64,000 nucleotides of DNA from Onthophagus taurus. Taxonomy: Eukaryota; Arthropoda; Insecta; Coleoptera; Scarabaeidae. Every line of letters starts with the position of its first letter. Position 1 is the first letter of the stretch. Both the position numbers and the translations under genes were made by a program. Below the pieces are notes generated by a model. The model made no database searches and was not told the origin of the DNA. It saw nothing but the letters and a program-made list of their open reading frames with translations. This document shows positions 10,801 to 22,996 of the stretch, piece by piece. The stretch is taken from contig NC_091975.1 in NCBI RefSeq assembly GCF_036711975.1, positions 6,016,501 through 6,080,500 on the forward strand, in the 5' to 3' direction.

Positions 10801-13800
10801 TTAGTTAAATCTCTATTTATAGGAGGCGATTTAATTTTAAATAAATTTGAGCAATTATGTACAATTATGTTATAAAGAATGATAGTTTTTTAGCGAATTA
10901 AACCATCAAAGTTGATACTATATATAATGTAATTAATGACTTAATTACTATTAATAATTTTTTCCTAGGGACTCTGTTTTATGATCCGTCTACGTTTTCA
11001 GGCTCGAAACTTTCTAGCTCTTTCTAGGAGACAAATATTTTTGTTGAGACAAATACGAAAATATGAAAATTTTACGAATTTGTTGTTTTTTAAGATGATG
11101 GTAACACTGGGAAATCTGAGCATATTACAAAAAAACTTTTAGAACAAAAGTTGTAGCAAATTATATTCTTAACAATATTGCTCTCTTCTAGTTTTGCTCT
11201 AAGACTCATAGATATTGAAAAAAATACGAAAATATGAAAATTTTACGAATTTGTTGTTTTTTAAGATGATGGTAACACTGGGAAATCTGAGCATGTTACA
11301 AAAAAACTTTTAGAACAAAAGTTGTAGCAAATTATATTCTTAACAATATTGCTCTCTTCTAGTTTTGCTCTAAGACACATAGATATTGAAAAAAATACGA
11401 AAATATGAAAATTTTACGAATTTGTTGTTTTTTAAGATGATGGTAACACTGGGAAATCTGAGCATGTTACAAAAAAACTTTTAGAACAAAAGTTGTAGCA
11501 AATTATATTCTTAACAATATTGCTCTCTTCTAGTTTTGCTCTAAGACGAATAGATATTGAAAAAAATACGAAAATATGAAAATTTTACGAATTTGTTGTT
11601 TTTTAACATGATGGTAACACTGGGAAATCTGAGCATGTTATAAAAAAACTTTTAGAACAAAAGTTGTAGCAAATTATATTCTTAACAATATTGCTCTCTT
11701 CTAGTTTTGCTCTAAGACGCATAGATATTGAAAAAAATACGAAAATATGAAAATTTTACGAATTTGTTGTTTTTTAAGATGATGGTAACACTGGGAAATC
11801 TGAGCATGTTACAAAAAAACTTTTAGAACAAAAGTTGTAGCAAATTATATTCTTAACAATATTGCTCTCTTCTAGTTTTGCTCTAAGACGCATAGATATT
11901 GAAAAAAATACGAAAATATGAAAATTGTACGAATTTGTTGTTTTTTAAGATGATGGTAAGTAACACTGGGAAATCTGAGCATGTTACAAAAAAACTTTTA
12001 GAACAAAAGTTGTAGCAAATTATATTCTTAACAATATTGCTCTCTTCTAGTTTTGCTCTAAGACGCATAGATATTGAAAAAAATACGAAAATATGAAAAT
12101 TTTATGAATTTGTTGTTTTTTAAGATGATGGTAACACTGGGAAATCTGAGCATGTTACAAAAAAACTTTTAGAACAAAAGTTGTAGCAAATTATATTCTT
12201 AACAATATTGCTCTCTTCTAGTTTTGCTCTAAGACGCATAGATATTGAAAAAAATACGAAAATATGAAAATTGTACGAATTTGTTGTTTTTTAAGATGAT
12301 GGTAACACTGGGAAATCTGAGCATGTTACAAAAAAACTTTTAGAACAAAAGTTGTAGCAAATTATATTCTTAACAATATTGCTCTCTTCTAGTTTTGCTC
12401 TAAGACGCATAGATATTGAAAAAAATACGAAAATATGAAAATTTTACGAATTTGTTGTTTTTTAAGATGATGGTAACACTGGGAAATCTGAGCATGTTAC
12501 AAAAAAACTTTTAGAACAAAAGTTGTAGCAAATTATATTCTTAACAATATTGCTCTCTTCTAGTTTTGCTCTAAGACGCATAGATATTGAAAAAAATACA
12601 AAAATATGAAAATTTTACGAATTTGTTGTTTTTTAAGATGATGGTAACACTGGGAAATCTGAGCATTTTACAAAAAAACTTTTAGAACAAAAGTTGTAGC
12701 AAATTATATTCTTAACAATATTGCTCTCTTCTAGTTTTGCTCCAAGACGCATAGATATTGAAAAAAATACGAAAATATGAAAATTTTACGAATTTGTTGT
12801 TTTTTAACATGATGGTAACACTGGGAAATCTGAGCATGTTATAAAAAAACTTTTAGAACAAAAGTTGTAGCAAATTATATTCTTAACAATATTGCTCTCT
12901 TCTAGTTTTGCTCTAAGACGCATAGATATTGAAAAAAATACGAAAATATGAAAATTTTACGAATTTGTTGTTTTTTAAGATGATGGTAACACTGGGAAAT
13001 CTGAGCATGTTACAAAAAAACTTTTAGAACAAAAGTTGTAGCAAATTATATTCTTAACAATATTACTCTCTACTAGTTTTGCTCTAAGACGCATAGATAT
13101 TGAAAAAAATACGAAAATATGAAAATTTTACGAATTTGTTGTTTTTTAAGATGATGGTAACACTGGGAAATCTGAGCATGTTACAAAAAAACTTTTAGAA
13201 CAAAAGTTGTAGCAAAATATATTCTTAACAATATTGCTTTCTTCTAGTTTTGCTCTAAGACGCATAGATATTGAAAAAAATACGAAAATATGAAAATTGT
13301 ACGAATTTGTTGTTTTTTAAGATGATGGGAAATCTGAGCAAGTTACAAAAAAACTTTTCGAACAAAAGTTGTAGCAAATTTCATGCTTAACAATATTGCT
13401 CTCTTGCACTTTTCCTCTCAGACGAATAGATATGAAACTACTACTGTCAGCATATTTTTATTGAACTAAAAATAGTGAATCAAAGTTAACAATTCTCCTT
13501 AAGTAAACAAGTTTACTCAAAAAATATTTATTACTGCAAAACATGATTTTTGCGAAAAATAAGGTTACGTTGTTAGGTGTGATATAATAAATGAGTAATG
13601 TTTTTCTTCAAAACAAGATTTTAGAACCAATTAAGTTAATTACATTTGATATTTTCGTTTGGACATCTACTTTTTGCAACTTATAACCAAAAATAATTAC
13701 AATGTTATCTTTATGTCTCGCGTCTAAATTGTTATCCAATTTAAGTTTAGCTGCATAATCCATCGCTTCTTTAACAGTTAATTGTTTTTGAATTAGATCT

Positions 13801-14784
13801 TCTTGCATAATGTAACAAGATAGTTTTTGGAACGCTTTTAAATCTCTTTGAACTCCGTTTATTTTTATGTTACCACTAATTCCTTGGGTTCTATTAATAT
13901 TAAATTAAAACATTTAATTTTTAATTAAGTGATTAATACGCACATTCGGCCGGCTAAAACGTTTAACAAGGACGTTTTTCCAGCTCCGCTTGGTCCTAAA
14001 ATACCAATTAGATTTCCGGCACAAAAAGAACCATTTAAAGAATGCAAAATATTGCGAACATTTTCTGAAAAGATTAAAAAATAACTGGTTTGTTGACGTA
14101 AAAGTATAAAAAAGAAGATATGTATATCGTTTTTGTTGTATCGATAATCTAAAATGTTGTGTAATTTTTGTTAAAACGTTTCTAATGGAAAGTTAGAAAA
14201 AAGTTTCTATTGGTTTTAAAAACATTTAAAGTAAATTAAAGTTTAAATTGATTTGTTGACAAAAAATTTAATTATTCTAAACGTTTTAGTTAATAACTAA
14301 TTAATAATAATTATTCATTAATACAATCGGATCATTATTTCTTAATATAAAAATGATAATTTCGAGATAATTATTATCTAAATCAAAACAGGAATTTAAA
14401 CTTGCAAAGTTGCTAACAATTTGTTTTCTTTCTCATTACCGTTTTCTGTTTATTTCTTTCTCTTTTTTAGAGAGTTTTAAAGAGAAATGGTTGACGCAGA
14501 TTAAATTAATACAAAGCCAGCAAAATAAACAATGATAAAGTTATTTCTTTTTATCGTTTGACCCAAAAACCTCTCGAATATTAATAAAAATTCAACGAAA
14601 GAAATGAAATAATTTTTTAAAAACTTTATTGAAAATTGTTATCTTATCATTTCATAATATTTGATAAATTAACCAAAAAATAATTATTTACGGTAATTTA
14701 CTTACTGTTTTCTCGGATGTTAAAGTTTAAACCTTCAAATTGAATATCCACGGATGGGCAACGTTTAAAAATCTTTTCAGTCAT
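7816..14784 (-). CDS. ABC transporter, subfamily G half-transporter
   Basis: Nine exons join in frame: 14706-14784, 13944-14064, 13701-13890, 10390-10535, 9811-10049, 9343-9759, 9191-9291, 8240-8395 and 7816-8184. They sum to 1818 nt, or 605 aa, normal for an ABCG half-transporter. The ATPase domain comes first: Walker [10 protein letters not shown] (about residues 50-58), signature LSGGQ (about 151-155), Walker [13 protein letters not shown], and the H-loop CTIHQPS. The membrane half follows, with the family motif [17 protein letters not shown] and a last exon carrying the [13 protein letters not shown] loop and a final hydrophobic helix. Half-transporters of this group dimerise to export lipids, sterols or pigment precursors; the substrate cannot be told from sequence. 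The start Met is [10 protein letters not shown]. The fourth visible intron (10536-13700) holds a satellite array. It is one of a former tandem pair (relic at 15110-15345). Confidence 0.93.
8570..9060 (+). mobile_element. RTE-like LINE fragments in an ABCG intron
   Basis: Plus-strand reading around 8580-8700 gives basic KEAAKRAK and [19 protein letters not shown], typical of the endonuclease-RT linker. At 8863-9000 it gives the C-terminal [20 protein letters not shown]. The whole RT core between them is missing, so the copy is internally deleted. It lies in the intron between exons 8240-8395 and 9191-9291. Confidence 0.6.
10970..13440. repeat. Satellite array, 171-bp unit, ~14 copies, inside an ABCG intron
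   Basis: The landmark GATATTGAAAAAAATACG occurs at 11211, 11382 and 11553 and so on, giving a constant 171-bp period. Units are near-identical and differ by occasional single bases; one unit near 11950 has a small GTAA duplication. The edges (about 11000-11050 and 13320-13440) are diverged. High homogeneity suggests recent amplification or gene conversion. Short ORFs inside are chance. Confidence 0.97.
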
Positions 14785-15109
14785 TTTATTAACAAATTCT
14801 TTAAGCAAATAAAACACTTCAACACAACACTCGAAACCGAACCTAACAAGCGCTAAGTGTTGAATGAAACGCGTGGTGAACAACTCCGCGATATAATCCC
14901 ATCAGCAATTTTAATCACAATTTTAAATGTGATAAAAAGGTTTAAACCAAGACTAAGGTTACAGGTTTTTATGTTATGTCCTTGTAGTTAAGTTAACCTT
15001 AATATTTTTTTGTTTATATTTATTATATTTAACAAAAACTTTTATTTATTCTAGTTTTAACGACTCGCTTTAAAACAAGATTACTCATCAACCAGATTAG
15101 GATTAAATA

Positions 15110-15345
15110 AATTATTGACTTCGTTATGGCGTATTTCAAGGAACTCTCGGCCATTCACATCATCCTCAGCATTAACTCCGGATCTCTCAGGTAACAGTAA
15201 ATTTCTTCGTTGCACTCGAGTAATGCGCGACCTTGCAATAAACTCACGCAGATACCTTTAAAACCGTATCTGGTGTAATTAAGAAACAAAAAGAATTTCA
15301 TTATTGGTGTTTTCATAACCCATTCTGTGGATGCAAATTGCTAAG
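15110..15345 (-). pseudogene. Decayed last exon of a second ABCG gene
   Basis: Reverse translation gives TPIMKFFLFLNYTRYGFKGI, then CVSLLQGRALLECNEEIYCY and LRDPELMLRMM. This is clearly homologous to the last exon of the intact gene ([19 protein letters not shown] and DPELILRTM) but divergent. A frameshift, stops and a foldback element inserted at about 15345 destroy it. No other exons of this paralogue were found, so the rest was deleted or displaced. The 14885-15109 gap contains only AT-rich DNA. Confidence 0.8.
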
Positions 15346-17765
15346 ATTACAAATTTTTACACCAGTGTGAAGTTACCCATAAATTCAATCCATAAAAAAA
15401 ACTGTTTTGTTTGTGTATCGATTTTAATGATTAATAGCTCATTAGAAAGATCTCCTGGAGTAGAGCATAACATAGTTTTGGCGGCGCAGATTTTAGGCGG
15501 GAACACCTTAAATTCCGCGAAAACAGTGAAATATATAAAAAACATCTCTAACTTTAGAGTCCCAAAAATTGAAAAGTAATTAATATAATATCAGGTATGA
15601 TTACCAAATCAGAATGCGTATACTGTCTTCTATACAAAAGTGAATTTTGGTCGTCGCTAAATCATATGGGTAATTAGAAAAGTGCCAGGCGGTTCTTTGA
15701 AAATAAAATCCTATTCATAAGTATAACTTTTTTGTTAATGGTCCGATTTAGGTTTGGGTAATACCTTTTTGGAAAGGGTTCGTTCTGTAGATCATGTCAT
15801 AGTAATGGCGGCGTGAAATTCTAACAATAACGGTACTTAAACGATTAAAAAGGTTATAAACAATCATATCCATAAATATAACGTTATTGTTAATTGTCTG
15901 TAACTAACTAATAACTAATAAATATAACTTAATACGAGATGTGTAATAAACGAAAAGTCAAACAAAGTGCCAGAAGAGAGTTGAGCGAAATGCGATCCAT
16001 TAACATACAATTCTCAGTATGAAAATACGACCTTTAACAACAGCCAGGAACATTTAAAACAAATTTCCAAAACTAGATTATCCTTTACAAGCAGATTGAT
16101 ACAATTGTGGAGTTCTTGTCTGTGATTTGATTGACTGTATATTATCAAATAAATCATTAAATGCAGATTCATTCAGAAACATCATTATTGAAACTTTATT
16201 AAAAAAACTCCGACTCATTAAAGGAAAAATGTCTCTATTTCGCTGAAGAGGTTCATAATGAATTCAAATACAAACAATGCTCGTAGATGGCCCATGATAC
16301 CTGCAAAAATAGTTTGGACGAGCGGTTTGAATTTTGTAGACAGCGATCTTAAACTGTAATGGGGTAATGTAGTTTAGTAAAATTGAAGACTTCTGTTAAT
16401 TTTGTATTTTCCAAACAGGGCCTTAGTTAAAAAAAAATAAATAATGAAAATTTGAAAAAACTTTGGATACGTCACCGTCGTTTCGCAGGCGGTTGGTTGA
16501 AATAAAAATCAATAAAAGTGCATGAGCGAGATGCCACGAGAATCTTATGCGCTAGAAGAAGAGATCCGAACGATTCACGTTTTGTCTGATCTTCTTGATC
16601 TTACGTGAAAACCTCGTAAACGTAACCAAAGCTGTTATACAGGGAATTTTGAATTTTAATATTAATTATTGCAAAAATTAAACATTTTTAGAATCTGAAA
16701 ATGTTAGCAATCCTTCTATTTTTACATACTTTATTGATTTTTTGAAAGACTGTCTTTCTATTTGATTGAGGGTAACGGCCCTATACGGTACAATAAAAAT
16801 GTGCCATCAATTTTTATATACAATTTAATGTAGCAACTAAATGTAACTACAATTAAATTAGATTTTAGTAGTTGACTACTTATACAATTTTGTTTAATTT
16901 TGATCTCATTTTGTAAGTAATTGTTGTAGCGAGTTTTAGATACTTATTATCTAAAACTATATAGAAAAATTATATAATATACAGTTAACTTGTCGTTAAT
17001 AATAATGAATTATAGTATTTTATTAATATACTGTGTTTTTACTTATTATAAAAGTGGGATAGTTACTAACAATGTTTAAAGGACTAAGAATATAATTATT
17101 TATAACGTTTTTAATCGTTTAATCACCCTTATTGTTAGAGTTTCGCGCCGCCATTACTATGATATGATCTACAGGACGAGCCCTTTCCAAAAAGGTATCA
17201 CATATTAAAATCGGAAAATTAACAAAAAACTAATATTTATGGGTATGATTGTTTATAACGTTTTTACTCGTTTAATTACCGTTATTGTTAGAATTTCGCG
17301 CCGCCATTACTATGACATGATCTACAGGACGAAATCTTTCCAAAAAGGTATTACAAACTTAACTCGGACCATTAACAAAAAAGTTATACTTATGGATATG
17401 ATTTTGCTTTTCAAAGAACCGCCTGGCGCCACGTACGTCTGGAAACAGGTTGGTGCGTTGTTGCACTTTTCTAATTACCGATATGATTTAGCGACGACCA
17501 AAATTCACTTTTGTGTAGAAGACAGTATACGCATTCTGATTTGATAATCATACCTGATATTATATTAATTACTTTTCAATTTTTGGGACTCTAAAGTTAG
17601 AGATTTTTTTTATATATTTCACTGTTTTCGCGGAATTTAAGTTTTTTAACTCTACGAGATCTTCCTAATGCGCCATTAATCATTAAAATCGATACACAAA
17701 CAAAAAAGTTTTTTTTATGGATGGAATTTATGGGTAACTTCACACGGGTAATTTTTACCTATTCT
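15345..17765. mobile_element. Non-autonomous foldback element with ~500-bp inverted arms
   Basis: The left arm (about 15355-15900) and right arm (about 17100-17760) are inverted copies. GTGTGAAGTTACCCATAAAT near 15366 is mirrored near 17738. The blocks with AGACAGTATACGCATTCTGA and GGCGGCGTGAAATTC/GCGCCGCCATTAC are also mirrored. The right arm holds two tandem copies (about 17100-17220 and 17245-17400) of a subunit present once on the left. The interior (15900-17100) has no coding potential I can see. ORFs at 15331-15579 and 17239-17544 fall in the arms and are not genes. It interrupts the ABCG relic. Confidence 0.85.
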
Positions 17766-17999
17766 TATTTTTCCACCTACCTACTTTACAAGCCGGTATC
17801 TTCGTTGTCTTTAAAGATAGCGAATTATTAACTACACCATTAGAAAGGTTAATTTTTTCTTCATCCAAAAACGTTTTGTTCTTCAAAATATCTATAGGCG
17901 TTGGCTAAAAAACACGTCTAATAAACAATCGTATATATAGAATCGGCCTTTCTCAATATAACTCTTTTATTTGGCAGGAACAGCAAATTAACGCAATAT

Positions 18000-18400
18000 C
18001 AATTGTATCGAATAAGAAATTTTCTGCTCTATACAGTGGTACATAACTTTCATAAATCGCATGCTTGTACAAGCATTTATCTCCCCAAAATTGCAAAAAC
18101 CGCGTAAAATTGTCTCATGTAAATGTTTACGACGTCATCACTTTCTTTTGTGATACGGACAAAACTCTGAAAGCATATAGCACCTATAGAGAATTTCCCG
18201 CTCTATACAATGGTGTGTAACTTTTGTAGATCGCATGGTTGCACAAGCATTTACCCTCCAAAAACTGCATGTAATTGTCGTATATAAATGATTAGTATCA
18301 TAACTGTCATTAACATCATTCTTGTGCAACCATGCGATCTACTAAAGTTATATACCACTGGATAGAGTGAAAAATTTCCTATGTGTTTGATACTGCTTTA
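18000..18400. repeat. Small repeat cluster with direct and inverted copies
   Basis: A block with CTCTATACARTGGTRYRTAAC followed by ATCGCATG.TTG.ACAAGCATTTA appears at about 18030-18080 and again at 18210-18255. An inverted copy (GTGCAACCATGCGATCTA) lies at about 18325-18360. It is probably a MITE-type remnant. No gene was seen in 17766-18518. Confidence 0.6.
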
Positions 18401-18518
18401 GTTCTTATATTTAGTATTATATTGGCTTCTTATATTGGCGGACGAAAGCTCGGAATAAGATAGTGTTGGTTGGGTGGTCCTTCAAAATTAAATTTATTTT
18501 CAATATTAAGATATATAA

Positions 18519-21500
18519 TTAATTCCTAGCTGCCCCAAAAATCCCCATAATTAATACAAACAACTGCATTATTTCCGTGTACAAAATAATAGCACCTAAA
18601 ACGTATTCTTCCGGTGATAACTCGTATTTCTTTCCGCCCAAAATTAATTGAGTCATAAACATAAAATACTAAAACGAAAATAATGAAATTATTTTTTTTA
18701 TAATCAATTATTTTGTAATACCAAAGAAGTCACTAACGCTGCAATTGACGCGTAAACCAAGTACAAAATTCTTGTAGTCTCGTTCCAACCCATTATCATC
18801 ATTGTAATCATCGTGGCTAAACCAAACAGTGATATAACTAACCCGATTAAACATAAATACATTCCACAGCCAGTTATGTCGATCTAAAAAAGGTTTCGTA
18901 AAGAAATTTGTCGAGTCAAAATTAAAGTATTTACGCATTTTTGCATCGCTAAAATGGTTACTGCAAGACAAACAGCTGCTGTTATACCAAAACTATAAAG
19001 AACTATATCCGGGGCGTAAAGTGCTGCTAGTAATGCGTATCCTATTGCAGATATAATAGTCTAAAAATTAAAATAACTAATGTTTCTAATTTCACACTAA
19101 CACCATCTTTTGATTAGCCTACATAGTAACTATCAGTATACTTAGAAGTAGAATCATTTGGATTTAGCCGCACGTCTTTAAAGACGGCTAAACCCAAATG
19201 ATTCTAGTTCTAGGTATAGTGTTAGTTCTAGTTTTACCCTTGCACTGTCACTAGAACTAATATTAGACCTAGAACTAGAAACATTTGGGTTTAGCCGTAT
19301 GTCTTTTAAGACGGCTAAAGCCGAATGATTCTAGTTCTAGATCTAGCGCTGCATAACAATTGGATCACTTTATACATCACTTGACTAAGCGACATTTTAT
19401 CGTTTTTAGAAATTTGCATGCTGTCTGGTAGGTAATGGTGTAATAAGTAAGTTTTTTAATCTAAAATAATGTTGTAAGAATCGACTTAGATACGACACTT
19501 AAATATACCAAGAAATTCCACAATAGAAAAAATAGATGAACCTACAATTTCGGACCAGTGTCGTTCTCTAGATATTAGTATAAAATTAAAAGTTTATGTC
19601 TTTTATTTTATATAGAATTTAAGTTTAACTAGTTTCGGCCCTTGGCCATCTTCAGAGACTCTACAAATAGATTAACATCTCTCATGTTATCCATTTTACA
19701 AACGACAGCAGTAGGTAGCGCTAGTTAGCATAACATATCACTATGTTGCATATTTTTATTGCACTTATTGCATTTGAGTTTAGCTAAACCCTAATATTTC
19801 TGTGTTAGTTCTAGTGATAGTACTAGTGTAAAGCTAGAACTAACACTAGACCTAGAACGAGAAACATTCGGGTTTAGTCGTGAAAAAAACTTTCAGTTGC
19901 CAATGTCAACTTTAATTTTATTATTATATTCGTAATCTTTAAAGTCTTTTTTAACCTTTAAATTGAGTCCAAACATGACACATTTATCTCAAAACACCAA
20001 AAAGTTCGATCTTTCAACTATAAATTTTGACATATTTGTCAACTTCATAAAAAATCCTTTAAAATGAGTACAAACTCGACATATTTACCTTTAATATTAA
20101 TGGAAATACAATCACTTCCGGCTTGAGACGTCAACGTCAATTTTGACATATTTGTCATCTCCATTAAAAAACCTTTAAAATGAGTCCAAAGATGACGCAC
20201 TTATCTCAAAAAACAAAAAAGTTAGATTAAAAAACATTAAACCCGAAGTTAGCAACAATGAAGATAGCAATTTAATTTTTAAATATTAATACCAACCTTA
20301 ATTTTTGATTTTTTTATTATATTTCCGTTTTTGTGACAAATGTTAATACATTTTATAAAAATTAAGAATATGTTAGAATGACGTTGACATTTCAAACCGG
20401 AAGTTGCTTATAGCTCGAGTAACATTGGAATTAAACGTATCATGTTTGGACTCATTTTAAAGGATTTTCCACGACGATTACAAATATATCAAAATTGAGG
20501 TTGACATTTTAAACCTGAAGTTAGTTATCATATAATAGACAAATGGACAACTTCATGGTGCTCTTTCATGTTGTATTCTTTATTAAAAAAAACTTTTAAA
20601 ATGAGTGCAAACAAGACGCACTTATCTCAAAAAACAAAAAAGTTAGAATAAAAAACATTAAACCCGAAGTTAGCAACAATGAAGTTAACAATTTAGTTAG
20701 TTAGAAGTCAACAAGTTAGCAATTTAATTTTTAAATATTAATACCAACCTTAATTTTTGATTTTTTTATTATATTTCCGTTTTTGTGACAAATTTTAACA
20801 CATTTTATAAAAATTAAGAATATGTCAAAATGACGTTGACATTTCAAACCGGAAGTTGCTTATAGCTCGAGTAATATTGGAATTAAACGTATCATGTTTG
20901 GATTCAGTTTAAAGGATTTTTGACAGCAATTACAAATATGTCAAAATTGACGTTGACATTCTTAACCGGAAGTTGACCATAACTTCATTAATATTGAAGA
21001 TAAATATGTCGTGTTTGTACTCATTTTAAAGGATTTTGAATGAAGATTACAAATATGTCAAAATTGAGGTTGCCATTTTAAACCTGGAGTTAGTTATCAT
21101 ATAATAGAAGTGTTATAACTGATGTTAATCTAGTGTTAGTCACTTTTCCGCACTTTTTTGGGTCATTTCACATTGATTAAAAAAAATCGTCGATTTTTAA
21201 GTCACATGATGATTCTTGAATTTTCCCAAGTTTCTTAATATGTTTTGTTAAAAAAGAGCGCTCTTAAATTTTAACCTGTAAACTTGTAACACTTCGTCCT
21301 TAATTTCATTTTACAATTTTTTAAACTTTAATTAAAAGATCTTTTTTAACAAAAGAAAAAGAAACATTAAGAAACTTGTTTGTAAAATGGATAAAATGAG
21401 AGTTGTTAATCTATTTGTAGAGTCTCTGAAGATGGCCAAGGGCCGAAATTAGTTAGACTTAATTTCTATATAAAATAAAAATCAGTTTAAAAGTACAAAA

Positions 21501-22661
21501 TCAAACTCTAGATTATTTTCTTCAAAAATTTTTACACGAATCATCATATTGACTCTAGTATTTGTAGTTAAATTTATGCCACGACAGAAACACCCTGTAT
21601 AATAGTAAAACGTACCAAGCGGCTTCTGTGCTTGTGATAGCTGTCATCAGTGTTCTGTGATAAAAATAGACAGTCATCAAACAATTTTCAATAGTTTGAG
21701 CCTGTCTATTTTGAGAAGTCTTATGTTTTTAGAGAGATGAAAACGAAAATCTCGTTTTTCTCAACATTGTTCATTTGTCGCTTAGTCAAATGATGCATAA
21801 CGCGGTCCAATTAAAACTAGAACTAACACTAGACCTAGAACTAGAATCATTCGGGTTTAGCCGTCTTAAGAGACGCCCGGCTAAGCCCGAATGATTCTAC
21901 TTCTAAATTTAGTGTTAGTTCTTGGTCTAGTGTTAGTTCTAGTTTTAATTGCTATGCAGAGTTCTAGAACTAGAACTAACACTAGGCCTAGAACTAGAAA
22001 TATTCGGGTTTTCGTAACAGTAGAAGCACGTGTACTGGAAGATTAATAAAGAATTATTTAAATTAACTTACATAAATAGCAAATAAAATGAAGTTTAATG
22101 GATAATTTCTTCGCGCAGCTTGAACACATACTAAAACCATATAAAAAATTAAAGATACCATTCTAGAAATGAATTTAGCTTTGTTAAAAGTGTTGGGAGA
22201 TAATTTCTTAGTTAAATCTTACAAGAATATTATCGATACGAAAAAATATCTCCGCGCAAATAAATTGCAATTGGGCCTAAAAAAAAGTTATTAGATTAAA
22301 AATGAAAATGATTGAAAAACTTACTCGAATTGAAATAGAGCGATTACCGCGGCTGTAAAACCGAGTTGCATAAATAGTAAAAAATAAACTTTTTTAATAA
22401 AAGCGTGTCGAATCGCCCTCGATGTAAATTCATTTTCGTAACTATCTACAGAGTCCTCATATTCTGGGCGACGTCCCGGTTGAACAGCCGGCGTTCTAGC
22501 CGCGTTTATAGGAGGTACGTGACCACCCTAAATAAAATTTAATTAACACAAATTATTATTAAATAAATTTTCGAGTATACATCGTAATAAACTGGTTTTC
22601 CACCAACCATATATCGTCCATCATTTCTTTCTCCACCTCCAAACAGTCCCAATTTATACAT
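18519..22661 (-). CDS. Lifeguard/TMBIM family (Bax-inhibitor-1 superfamily) membrane protein
   Basis: Seven exons join in frame: 22581-22661, 22325-22527, 22223-22276, 22072-22162, 18935-19060, 18722-18883 and 18519-18668. They total 867 nt, or 288 aa. The N-terminus is glycine/proline-rich and cytosolic (MYKLGLFGGG, then GGHVPPINAA). Then come RAIRHAFIKKVYFLLFMQLG, the classic start of the seven-helix Lifeguard core, NYPLNFILFAIYTIISAIGY, DITGCGMYLCLIGL and the C-terminal LILGGKKYELSPEEYVLGAI. Family members sit in Golgi, ER or plasma membrane and modulate Ca2+ leak and cell-death signalling. The short exon 22223-22276 is the least certain but keeps frame. The intron 19061-22071 is filled by an inverted-repeat element. 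Confidence 0.9.
19620..19656 (-). ncRNA. Hammerhead-ribozyme-like motif (minus copy)
   Basis: Minus strand: CTGAAGA (19655-19649), a 4-bp stem II GGCC/GGCC with a small loop, then GAAACTAGTT. ACTAGT is palindromic, as expected for a dimer-forming minimal stem III. Core bases CUGANGA and GAAA are intact. Activity is untested. Confidence 0.5.
21422..21455 (+). ncRNA. Hammerhead-ribozyme-like motif (plus copy)
   Basis: CTGAAGA (21426-21432), TGGCCAAGGGCC (stem II) and GAAATTAGTT. It is the inverted partner of the 19620-19656 copy. One base in the stem III palindrome is changed (ATTAGT for ACTAGT), so it may be inactive. Confidence 0.45.
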
Positions 22662-22996
22662 TTAAATGACAAATGACAAATCATGACAAGTCTAATGACA
22701 TAAAAGATAATTAAGAATCTAATTTATTTATCCATTTAGAACTGTACAAAGTTGTTGATAACATTTTTATTAATAATTATTTATTTACAACTCATCTACA
22801 TCTATCAAAAATTAAAATCTTGAGAATAATAAGACCTAATAATTTAAAATACTTGGTTGATATCTCAAAAAATGTCTATTTTATAAATTACTAATAGTTT
22901 AAAAATTATTAATAACTTAGAATTAAAAAAAAATAATAACACAGACATTGATTAAAAAGCTTCTTTTAAGACGTTCTTTTTAAATTATTTCATTAA

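Larger units (their letters stand above)
19130..22020. mobile_element. Inverted-repeat element with hammerhead-like ends, in a TMBIM intron
   Basis: Three inverted layers are visible. The outermost is TTTAGCCGTCTT palindromes with TTCTAGTTCTAG tails at both ends (19140-19350 and 21820-22010). The second is TTGACTAAGCGACA at about 19380 against its complement near 21780. The third is the hammerhead-like block at 19621-19656 against 21422-21455, with ATGGATAA.ATGAGAG beside it. The interior holds direct copies of a several-hundred-bp unit containing AAACCCGAAGTTAGCAACAA (about 20235 and 20655) and GACGTTGACATTTCAAACCG (about 20380 and 20833). No protein-coding ORF was seen. The TAGTTCTAG motif is shared with the tail of the Penelope copy at 4680-4730. 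Confidence 0.75.

Noticed and set aside
10970-13440. Possible CRISPR-like array because of regular repeats
   Set aside because: Whole 171-bp units repeat without unique spacers, in an insect intron; this is a satellite.
13608-13808. ORF extending past the ABCG exon to 13608
   Set aside because: The true exon ends at 13701 with a GTAATT donor; the extra codons are intron read-through.
15331-15579. 82-aa plus-strand ORF
   Set aside because: It lies entirely in the inverted arm of the foldback element; the opposite arm carries the same sequence with different frames. It matches no protein family.
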